Below are positions 1 to 5,669 of a stretch of 5,669 bases of DNA, one piece after another (the stretch's first letter is position 1; each line of letters begins with the position of its first letter). The position numbers and the translations under genes are program-made. The DNA comes from Lachnospiraceae bacterium (lineage in GTDB: Bacteria > Bacillota > Clostridia > Lachnospirales > Lachnospiraceae): the NCBI GenBank assembly GCA_021200345.1, contig JAJQGR010000207.1, positions 6,936-12,604 on the forward strand, given 5' to 3'. Under the pieces are notes generated by a model that searched no databases, was not told the DNA's origin, and worked only from the letters and a program-made list of their open reading frames with translations.

Positions 1-1035
1 GATCTCCACACCGATGACATGTTCTGCCGCAGGGGCCATCAGCTGAGCGATGGTGCCGGTGCCGCTGTACAGGTCAAAGACAGTTCCTGTGCCGCCGCCG
101 GACTCCTGAATATAACGGCGAACCGTAGAATAGAGCACTTCCGCCCCGGTGGAATTGGTCTGAAAAAAGGAGAAGGTGGAGATTTTGAAAGTAAGCCCCA
201 GCAATTTCTCATAGATAAAATCCCGCCCGAACAGAACGGTAGTCTCATCACTTTGCACTGTATCGGCCACGGAATCGTTGCGGATGTGCAAAATGCCCTG
301 AATGGAACCGGACAGAGGCAGCGAAAGCAGCATGTCCCGGTAGTCGACTGCCACTGTTGAATCCGCCTTTAATTCCCCGCTGGCAACCAGCGCGATCAGG
401 ATTTCTCCTGTGGCATGGGCCTTTCTCACCAGCAAATGGCGCAGCGCCCCTGTATGGCGCTGCCTGTGGTAGTAGCTGACCTTTCTCTCCTGAAAAAAGG
501 ACAGCGTGGCGGCCAGAATATCCCGATAATCCTGATCCACAATCTGACAGTCCGAGACGGTGACCACATCATAAAAGCTGCCTCTTTTGTGCATGCCAAG
601 AGAAAGAGGACCGTCCTTATATTCATCCCCGAAGGTGAATTCCATCTTGTTGCGGTATCCGAAAGGATGGTCCGCGTGAAAAATTCCCTCCCAGCGAATT
701 TCCCTCTCCCGTCCTTTCAACGGTTCCGCCAGCAGGCGCCTTACCTGCTCTTCTTTGATTTTCATCTGTTCCTCATAGGGCAGACTTAAGTAGGTGCAGC
801 CCCCACAGGTACCAAAATGAGGACAGGGAGCCGGAATCTGCTCCGGGGCAGGGATCATCACCTGCTGCAGATTTCCCTCCGCCTTTCCGCTGCGCATCTT
901 GCTGACCCGAAAGGAAATGGTCTGTCCGGGAAGCGTGTTTTTAACTATGCATGTGCGGCCGTCCACGTGCAGAATTCCCTTGTTGGGGAAGTCCACCCGC
1001 TCCACAGTGCCCTGATGAATTTCACCTTTTTTCAT
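1..1035 (-). CDS. rlmD: 23S rRNA (uracil-5-)-methyltransferase, TrmA/RumA family, 3' end missing
   Basis: This gene encodes an S-adenosylmethionine-dependent enzyme that places a 5-methyl group on uridine in 23S rRNA, acting in the cytoplasm during ribosome maturation. The frame stays open from the ATG at 1035 to the window edge, giving 345 residues; family members usually have about 450 or more. Residues 1-60 look like the RNA-binding TRAM domain. Cysteines C71, C77 and C80 (CPHFGTCGGC) together with C163 (SDCQI) match the C-x5-C-x2-C...C ligands of the [4Fe-4S] cluster known in E. coli RumA. FFQTN (290-294) and the SAM-binding motif I DLYSGTGTIA (321-330) follow. The catalytic cysteine and the general base lie beyond the edge. 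The start is supported by GAGAGG at 1045-1050, nine bases upstream. The family assignment is near certain. The exact target (U1939, U747 or both, as in the dual-specificity RlmCD of Bacillus) cannot be told from sequence, so the symbol is provisional. Confidence 0.93.
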   Translation of the reverse strand, partial: MKKGEIHQGTVERVDFPNKGILHVDGRTCIVKNTLPGQTISFRVSKMRSGKAEGNLQQVMIPAPEQIPAPCPHFGTCGGCTYLSLPYEEQMKIKEEQVRRLLAEPLKGREREIRWEGIFHADHPFGYRNKMEFTFGDEYKDGPLSLGMHKRGSFYDVVTVSDCQIVDQDYRDILAATLSFFQERKVSYYHRQRHTGALRHLLVRKAHATGEILIALVASGELKADSTVAVDYRDMLLSLPLSGSIQGILHIRNDSVADTVQSDETTVLFGRDFIYEKLLGLTFKISTFSFFQTNSTGAEVLYSTVRRYIQESGGGTGTVFDLYSGTGTIAQLMAPAAEHVIGVEI

Positions 1036-1062
1036 GAAAAATTTCCTCTCATAAACACCACA

Positions 1063-1088
1063 AAAAGGACATATTGCTATGTCCTTTT
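1063..1088 (-). terminator. Hairpin with U-run, likely intrinsic terminator of the acidic membrane protein gene
   Basis: Read on the minus strand, AAAAGGACATA is followed by a GCAA loop and its perfect complement TATGTCCTTTT, with one further T after it. This gives an 11-bp stem, a GNRA-type tetraloop and a five-base T run. The stem is AT-rich, with only four G-C pairs, so termination may be partial. It lies 47 bases after the stop codon of the acidic protein gene and 12 bases before the ribosome binding site of the methyltransferase gene. It could therefore also act as a leader structure of that gene. The plus strand also ends in four T residues, but no gene on that strand needs it. Confidence 0.65.
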
Positions 1089-1106
1089 GCTTTTCACTGA
1101 TAGCAT

Positions 1107-1127
1107 CGTAAGCAACGTATACTTACG
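1107..1127. repeat. Short inverted repeat, 6-bp arms
   Basis: CGTAAG at 1107-1112 and CTTACG at 1122-1127 are perfect inverted copies separated by nine bases. The repeat sits between the stop codon of the acidic membrane protein gene and the terminator-like hairpin. It has no T run, so it is not itself a terminator. It may be a weak RNA hairpin or an operator-like site, or simply chance; six-base arms are weak evidence. Confidence 0.3.
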
Positions 1128-1135
1128 GCCCGGAT

Positions 1136-1576
1136 TTACTCTTCCGTCTTCTCTTCCGCCTCAGCCGGCTCTTCTGCAGCTGCTTCCTGGGCTGCCCCAT
1201 CCTCTGTTTTCTCTGCGGCCGCCTCTTCCTTTACCGTCTCAGTGGCAGAGGCTTTCTCCTCATCAGCAGGCTCTGCAGTCTCTTCCCCAGCAGGCTTTTC
1301 CGCTTTCTCAGGCTCTTCTTCCTCCTCATCGTCCGCAGTGTATACCACATCCAGCTCAATGTAGGAACTGTCATCGTCATCATCATCAAAGTCATCGAAA
1401 TCATCGTCAAAATCGTCATCATCACACTTGCTTCTGTCGAATATCTTATAAACCGCAATGGCAATGCCGGCAATCACAACGATGGCTCCGATCACACAAA
1501 GAACCGTGGCCAGTCCTTTATTCTTTTCTTTCTTCTCCGCGCTCTTAATAGCGGCGGCCAATTCATCAATTTTCAT
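1136..1576 (-). CDS. Small single-pass membrane protein with a highly acidic Asp/Glu tail, function unknown
   Basis: I do not recognise a characterised function for this 146-residue protein. Residues 1-20 form a short lysine-rich, probably helical head (KSAEKKEKNK). Residues 21-43 are one clear hydrophobic membrane segment rich in Val, Ile and Ala. A brief basic stretch (KIFDRSK, 44-50) and a single cysteine, C51, follow. Then comes an aspartate block at 52-69 broken only by three phenylalanines (F56, F60, F63), and a low-complexity Glu/Ala/Pro/Lys tail to the end. About half of the residues after the membrane segment are acidic. The tail looks disordered, and the topology is uncertain because both flanks of the membrane segment carry positive charge. 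There is no lipobox or cleavable signal, so it reads as a membrane-anchored protein. The gene has its own promoter-like sequence and a terminator-like hairpin, which suggests an independent transcript. That it is a real gene is supported by the spacing, the coherent domain layout and the regulatory signals. Confidence 0.85.
   Translation of the reverse strand: MKIDELAAAIKSAEKKEKNKGLATVLCVIGAIVVIAGIAIAVYKIFDRSKCDDDDFDDDFDDFDDDDDDSSYIELDVVYTADDEEEEEPEKAEKPAGEETAEPADEEKASATETVKEEAAAEKTEDGAAQEAAAEEPAEAEEKTEE
1371..1425. repeat. Imperfect trinucleotide (GAY) repeat coding for the Asp block
   Basis: On the plus strand the stretch is a run of TCA and TCG triplets, interrupted by AAA or AAG triplets. 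On the minus strand this reads as GAT and GAC codons broken by three Phe codons (TTT, TTC, TTT). It encodes the Asp block of the acidic membrane protein. The repeat unit is in register with the reading frame, so gain or loss of units would lengthen or shorten the acidic run without a frameshift. The mixed use of GAT and GAC makes it less slippery than a pure repeat. Confidence 0.75.
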
Positions 1577-1588
1577 TCCTAAAAGACG

Positions 1589-1594
1589 TCCTTT
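1589..1594 (-). promoter_or_regulatory. Ribosome binding site of the acidic membrane protein gene, unusually long spacing
   Basis: AAAGGA stands 12 bases before the ATG at 1576, longer than the 6-10 bases usual in Firmicutes. A second AGGA abuts the ATG directly and is too close to serve this start well. No other in-frame ATG nearby offers a better arrangement, so the start at 1576 is kept. The lysine-rich head before the membrane segment also fits it. Confidence 0.5.
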
Positions 1595-1609
1595 CGTTAA
1601 ATTTAAAAT

Positions 1610-1638
1610 AGTATAACATAAAAAGTAAATTCTTACTA
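1610..1638 (-). promoter_or_regulatory. Extended -10 promoter for the acidic membrane protein gene
   Basis: On the minus strand, TGTTATACT (1618-1610) matches the extended -10 form TGn-TATAAT with one mismatch in the hexamer. At a 17-base spacer the -35 position holds TAGTAA, which shares only three of six bases with TTGACA. A weak -35 is typical of extended -10 promoters. Transcription would begin near 1603 and leave a leader of about 27 bases that contains the ribosome binding site. The surrounding 1600-1660 region is markedly AT-rich compared with the genes on either side. Confidence 0.6.
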
Positions 1639-1682
1639 TAGGGTTTTACAATTTTTTTGACCCATTCCAATTACCGTAACTG

Positions 1683-3977
1683 TCAGCATTTTTTCAGCTT
1701 TGCGAAAGAGGCGAACATCACCTTGGTCCCGTATTTTTCAAAATCTACCGTCACCTTGTAGTCCCGGGGCTCCTTTACAATGACCGTCACCGTACCCTCT
1801 CCAAACTTGATATGCCGCACCCGGTCGCCCGTCTCATATCCCAGGCTCTGATCCGATCCGGCCATCCCTTTTGAGACGGCTCCGGATTTCTGCAGCTGCT
1901 CCATATTTCTGGCAATAAAAGGTTTCACATTCTCCGGCGTCACCTTCGGCTTTAATGTGGCCTTCGGACGGTAATCGTACACCGGGCGGCCCGCGATGGC
2001 CTGGCTGAGCTTATCCGCAATCTCATCCTCCCGTGTCCTGGTCTTTGGCAGTCCCCGGTCCAAAAGCTCCTGAGGGATTTCCTTCACAAAACGGCTGACC
2101 GCATTATACTGGGTCTCCCCCCTGACCATACGCTGTCCGGCGCAGGTCAGCGTCAGCTCCTCCTTAGCCCGGGTAATTCCCACATAGCAAAGACGCCGTT
2201 CCTCCTCCAGATCCTCCCGGTTATCGGAAACAATGCTCAGATAGCTGGGAAACAGCCCGTCCTCCATGCCTGTCAGGTAAACCTGAGGGAACTCCAGCCC
2301 CTTGGCACTGTGAAGGGTCATCAACAGTACCCGGTTGATGTCTTCCACATTATCGATATCCGACACCAGGGAAACCTCCTCCAGAAACTCGGTCAGACTG
2401 GCCATGTCATGCTCCTCCACATAGGCAGACACCTTATTTCCCAGCTCTTCCACGTTGGCAATCCTGTCCTCAGCCACCTCCCTGTCCTCGGTTTCCTCCA
2501 GATAGTCGGTGTAGTGAGTCATCTCCAGAATATCATGATACAGGCCGTCCAGGCCATAATACTCCAGCTTACTGCGAAAGCCCTGAATCAATGTGACAAA
2601 TGGCTCTATCTTTGCCGCCGCCCGTCCTACGCCAGGAATCCTCTCCGCCACGCACAGGGCGTCATAAAAGCTGATGTCATGACTGTCCGCATAGGCCTGC
2701 ACCTTGGCAATGGAGGTGGCGCCGATCCCCCTTTTGGGTACATTGATAATCCGTTTCACCGCCACGTCATCCCTGCCATTGTCGATGGTCTTCATATAGG
2801 CCAGAATGTCCTTGATCTCCTTTCTGGCGTAAAAATTGACGCCGCCCACCACCGTATAGGGAATACCTGCAAAGATCATCCGCTCTTCCAAAAGCCGGGA
2901 CTGGGCGTTGGTGCGGTAGAGTACGGCGCAGTCCCGATACTCCGCAATGCCCTCCCGGTTCTTATTTTTGATATCCTCCGCCACAAACACCGCCTCTTCC
3001 AGCGCCGTATCCAGCCGCGCGAAGTGAATGGGCTTTCCCTCAGGATGACTGGTCCACAATGCCTTGGCCTTGCGGCCCCTATTGTTACTGATTACCCCAT
3101 TGGCCGCAGCCAGAATATTGCCGGTGGAACGGTAATTTTCCTCCAGCTTGATCACCCGGGCCTCAGGATAGACAGATTCAAAGTCCAGAATGTTGCGGAT
3201 ATTGGCTCCGCGAAATTTATAGATGGACTGATCGTCGTCGCCCACCACACACAGGTTGTGGTATTTGTCCGCCAGCAGACGAATCAGTTCAAACTGAGCT
3301 GTATTGGTATCCTGATACTCGTCCACCATAATATAGCGGAACCGTTCCTGATACTGGTTTAACACCTCCGGACAGGTTCGAAACAGCTCCACACACTTGA
3401 CAATAATATCGTCAAAATCCATGGCGTTATTTTTCTGCAGGACTTTCTGATATTCTATATAAGCCTCAGCGATTTTTTTCTGCGTAAAATCATATCCGGC
3501 ATTTAACCAGAACTCGTTGGGGGAAATCAGCTCATCCTTGGCCGAGGAAATGGCGGACAGTACTGTCCGCTCTTTCAACATTTTATTGTCAATATTCAAC
3601 CGCTTCAGTACGTCCTTCATCACTCCTTTTTGATCGTCAGTGTCATAGATGGTGATATTATTATCATAACCGATTCGATCCGCATAACGCCGCAAAATGC
3701 GGATACAGGTGGCGTGAAAGGTGGCTACCCAGATCTGCTCTGAGCCAAACCCCACCAGAGAATTCACCCGCTCCCGCATTTCTCCGGCAGCTTTGTTGGT
3801 AAAGGTAATGGCCAGAATATTCCAGGGGTTGACCCCCTCCTCCTCAATCAGCCAGGCAATTCTGTGCGTGATCACCCTGGTCTTGCCGCTGCCGGCGCCT
3901 GCCAGCAGCAGCACCGGTCCCTCAGTGGTGGTTACCCCCTGGTACTGCATCTCATTTAATGTATCATGAATACTCAT
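1683..3977 (-). CDS. pcrA: ATP-dependent DNA helicase PcrA (UvrD/Rep family, superfamily 1A)
   Basis: PcrA unwinds DNA 3' to 5' using ATP in nucleotide excision repair, removal of recombinase filaments, and clearing of replication-transcription conflicts. The 764-residue protein is complete and of normal family length. Visible motifs are the Q motif (LNEMQ, 7-11), Walker A AGAGSGKT (26-33, K32), motif Ia (56-68), Walker B with DEYQ at 219-222, motif III VVGDDDQSIYKFRGA (244-258), motif IV LEENYRST (278-285), motif V (about 551-565, HSAKGLEF) and motif VI (about 594-608, YVGITRAKEEL with R603). Residues from about 717 form the C-terminal Tudor-like domain, which in Bacillus PcrA is known to contact RNA polymerase. 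Motif III has Phe (KFRGA) where Bacillus and E. coli proteins have Trp. The ATG is preceded by GAGGGAG at 3988-3994, ten bases upstream. The permease stop is 72 bases upstream and no clear terminator separates them, so co-transcription is possible. No hairpin with a T run follows the stop, so read-through into the next gene is plausible. Confidence 0.98.
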   Translation of the reverse strand: MSIHDTLNEMQYQGVTTTEGPVLLLAGAGSGKTRVITHRIAWLIEEEGVNPWNILAITFTNKAAGEMRERVNSLVGFGSEQIWVATFHATCIRILRRYADRIGYDNNITIYDTDDQKGVMKDVLKRLNIDNKMLKERTVLSAISSAKDELISPNEFWLNAGYDFTQKKIAEAYIEYQKVLQKNNAMDFDDIIVKCVELFRTCPEVLNQYQERFRYIMVDEYQDTNTAQFELIRLLADKYHNLCVVGDDDQSIYKFRGANIRNILDFESVYPEARVIKLEENYRSTGNILAAANGVISNNRGRKAKALWTSHPEGKPIHFARLDTALEEAVFVAEDIKNKNREGIAEYRDCAVLYRTNAQSRLLEERMIFAGIPYTVVGGVNFYARKEIKDILAYMKTIDNGRDDVAVKRIINVPKRGIGATSIAKVQAYADSHDISFYDALCVAERIPGVGRAAAKIEPFVTLIQGFRSKLEYYGLDGLYHDILEMTHYTDYLEETEDREVAEDRIANVEELGNKVSAYVEEHDMASLTEFLEEVSLVSDIDNVEDINRVLLMTLHSAKGLEFPQVYLTGMEDGLFPSYLSIVSDNREDLEEERRLCYVGITRAKEELTLTCAGQRMVRGETQYNAVSRFVKEIPQELLDRGLPKTRTREDEIADKLSQAIAGRPVYDYRPKATLKPKVTPENVKPFIARNMEQLQKSGAVSKGMAGSDQSLGYETGDRVRHIKFGEGTVTVIVKEPRDYKVTVDFEKYGTKVMFASFAKLKKC

Positions 3978-4049
3978 TCTCTGTTTACTCCCTCATTTTC
4001 CATAAAACTGTTGTCAGCAGATTGTTGTCTGTCAGAAAGCCTTCTATCC

Positions 4050-5669
4050 TTACTCAATCGATTTCAGCGCCTCCGCCATATTGATTCTGCGCAGCTTACC
4101 ACGCATCACAAAATCCACAAAGACGGTGAAGCCGAACACAATGACCGCCCCGTAAAGGAAACTGGCAGGCAATATTCTCGTTTTAAATGAAATCATATCT
4201 ATGGTAATCTGGGCCAGCACAAAATCCGTCAGCCACACACCTACCGGCATACCGCAGACAATCCCCATGGCGGAGAGCACCAGATTTTCCCTGAAGACAT
4301 ACTGTCTGACCTCCCTGGCGTAAAAGCCAAGCACCTGAATGGTGGCGATCTCCCGCACCCGCTCCTGAATGTTAATATTGCTCAGGTTAAATAATACCAC
4401 AAAAGCCAGCGCTCCGGCACAGACAATAATCAGCAGCACAATGGCATCCATGCATTCCATCATATTCTCCACACGCGCGGCAGTATCTGACATAATCTCA
4501 ATCTGACTGACACCGTCATAATCGGAAATTTCCGTGGACAGCTCATGTGAGTCCACGCCCTGGCTGACCGATATGTAAACTGTATTGGCAATCCATTCCG
4601 TATCAAAAAATTCCTCATAGGTGTCAGGACTGATATAGGCATAATGGTATACATAATTCTCAAAAATCCCGGACACTGTCAGTGTCGTTTCCTCTCCATC
4701 CCCATAGGAAAAGGTAATCTCACCCCCAACGTCAACATTGCACTCTTCCGCCAGCTTATCGCTGATCAGCACCTCACCGGCACCCGGATAATCAAGCTCC
4801 TGACCATCCGCATGCAGGTTCACCATCTCCATGACGTCATCCTGTGCTGCGATCAGGTACACGCTCTTGGTGGTGCCGTCCAAAGCCTCACTCTCCACGC
4901 TCTGCTGGCGCAGCACAGTGTACTGAGCCGCCTCCCCGGAGAGCTCCCCTTCCAGCGCTTCTGTCAACTCTTCACTGACTTCATTCTGGAAAGTGACCAC
5001 CATATCCATCCGCTGAATCTCATCATATTGATAATCACAGATATCCACCACCGAATCCCGGATGCCAAAGCCTGTGATCACCAGCGCCGTGCAGCCGGAA
5101 ATGCCCAGAATCATCATGAACATTCTCTTTTTGTACCGGAAAATATTGCGCATGGTCACCTTGCCCATAAAGCTGAAGCGCTTCCAGACAAAGGGGATGT
5201 ACTCCAGAAAGATTCTCTTGCCCGCGGTGGGCGCCTTGGGCCGCAGTCCCTGAGCCGGTGCCTGATTGACCTCCGAACGCAGAGCCAGATAAGCGCTGCC
5301 CACAGAACAGAGCATGGCCGCCGCAAAGGTAATCAGAAACGTTCTCGCACTGAAGGCCAATATCAGGCTGCCAAAACCATACATGGTGCTGTAAGCGTTC
5401 CAGATCACCAGCGGGAAAAGTACGCAGCCGCCGAAATATCCTATAACAGCACCGCTTCCCGCGGAAAGTCCCGCGTAAATCAGATACTTGCTCATCACGG
5501 CACCGGTTCCGTATCCCATGGCTCTCAGAGAGGCAATCTGCCCTCTTTCCTCATCCACCATGCGCGTCATGGTAGTGGAACATACCAACGCCGCAATCAG
5601 GAAAAAGAACACCGGAAATACCTGCGCGATGGCCTCCACAATGCCGGCATCGGCCTCAAAGCATACATA
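4050..5669 (-). CDS. ABC transporter permease, two FtsX-type modules, 5' end missing
   Basis: This is the C-terminal 539 residues of an integral membrane permease of the FtsX/MacB/LolCE type. Such proteins work with an ABC ATPase, either to export peptides or lipids or to couple ATP hydrolysis to an extracytoplasmic process. The frame is open to the right edge. A GTG at 5639 lies inside it, but it is Val within a membrane module and not the start. The fragment opens with the end of a first FtsX domain: membrane segments at about 18-33, 62-90 and 111-130, with the conserved cytoplasmic loop DEERGQIASLRAMGYG after the first. A linker leads to VTMRNIFRYKKRM and a fourth segment (about 178-200), then a MacB-like extracytoplasmic domain (about 204-400). 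The second FtsX domain has segments near 408-429, 464-485 and 502-522, the loop QERVREIATIQVLGFY, and the tail MAEALKSIE, typical of these permeases. No ATPase gene is visible; it would be expected upstream, outside the window. The substrate cannot be assigned. Confidence 0.93.
   Translation of the reverse strand, partial: YVCFEADAGIVEAIAQVFPVFFFLIAALVCSTTMTRMVDEERGQIASLRAMGYGTGAVMSKYLIYAGLSAGSGAVIGYFGGCVLFPLVIWNAYSTMYGFGSLILAFSARTFLITFAAAMLCSVGSAYLALRSEVNQAPAQGLRPKAPTAGKRIFLEYIPFVWKRFSFMGKVTMRNIFRYKKRMFMMILGISGCTALVITGFGIRDSVVDICDYQYDEIQRMDMVVTFQNEVSEELTEALEGELSGEAAQYTVLRQQSVESEALDGTTKSVYLIAAQDDVMEMVNLHADGQELDYPGAGEVLISDKLAEECNVDVGGEITFSYGDGEETTLTVSGIFENYVYHYAYISPDTYEEFFDTEWIANTVYISVSQGVDSHELSTEISDYDGVSQIEIMSDTAARVENMMECMDAIVLLIIVCAGALAFVVLFNLSNINIQERVREIATIQVLGFYAREVRQYVFRENLVLSAMGIVCGMPVGVWLTDFVLAQITIDMISFKTRILPASFLYGAVIVFGFTVFVDFVMRGKLRRINMAEALKSIE

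Noticed and set aside
19..789. Two plus-strand open frames (19-360 and 415-789) at the left end
   Set aside because: Both lie opposite the methyltransferase reading frame, whose Fe-S cysteines and SAM motif are clear, and neither translation shows a recognisable domain.
817..1548. A 243-codon plus-strand open frame with a Pro/Gln/Ser/His-rich end
   Set aside because: Its second half is the complement of the acidic protein's Glu/Asp codons, and its first half crosses the start of the methyltransferase gene and the terminator hairpin. The composition is a by-product of the opposite strand.
1641..1663. GGGT...ACCC dyad as a terminator of pcrA
   Set aside because: It has four-base arms, a 15-base loop and no T run on the minus strand after the stem.
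2310..3362. A 350-codon open frame on the plus strand inside pcrA
   Set aside because: It is antisense to well-conserved helicase motifs, has no family resemblance in its translation (many His, Gln and Ile in helicase-complement patterns), and is a frame shadow of the real gene.
3978..4049. Possible promoter or hairpin in the gap between the permease gene and pcrA (CTGACA-like boxes and a CAGA/TCTG dyad)
   Set aside because: The CTGACA boxes have no -10 hexamer at a suitable distance, and the best dyad has only four base pairs and no T run.
5637..5639. GTG at 5639 as the start of the permease
   Set aside because: The same frame continues upstream without a stop to the window edge, and the residues just after this GTG are already the first membrane segment of an FtsX module, so the codon is an internal Val.

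Overview
The window reads as ordinary chromosomal DNA of a Gram-positive anaerobe of the Clostridia, most likely a Lachnospiraceae-type gut bacterium. This rests on the style of PcrA, a large FtsX-type permease ending in an EALKSIE-like tail, strong AGGAG-like ribosome binding sites and roughly balanced base composition. The taxonomic call is an inference from protein style and was not computed.

All four genes lie on the minus strand, so transcription runs from high to low coordinates. From 5669 down to 4050 is the C-terminal 539 residues of a two-module FtsX/MacB-type ABC transporter permease, whose start is beyond the right edge. After a 72-base gap comes a complete pcrA (3977 to 1683), encoding the UvrD/Rep-family DNA helicase with all its signature motifs and a C-terminal Tudor-like domain. 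A 106-base AT-rich gap carries an extended -10 promoter. It leads to a small gene (1576 to 1136) for a single-pass membrane protein with an extraordinarily acidic tail, coded partly by a GAY trinucleotide repeat. A 100-base gap follows, with two inverted repeats, one of them terminator-like. The window ends in the first 345 codons of a TrmA/RumA-family 23S rRNA uracil-5-methyltransferase (1035 to 1), which carries a TRAM domain and an iron-sulfur cysteine cluster and runs off the left edge.

The genes do not form an obvious pathway. The helicase (DNA repair and replication), the rRNA methyltransferase (ribosome maturation) and the permease (envelope export or lipid/peptide handling) look like housekeeping neighbours. 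The least understood element is the small acidic membrane protein between pcrA and the methyltransferase gene. I see no mobile element, tRNA, rRNA, CRISPR array or recognisable riboswitch, and no convincing new multi-gene system.
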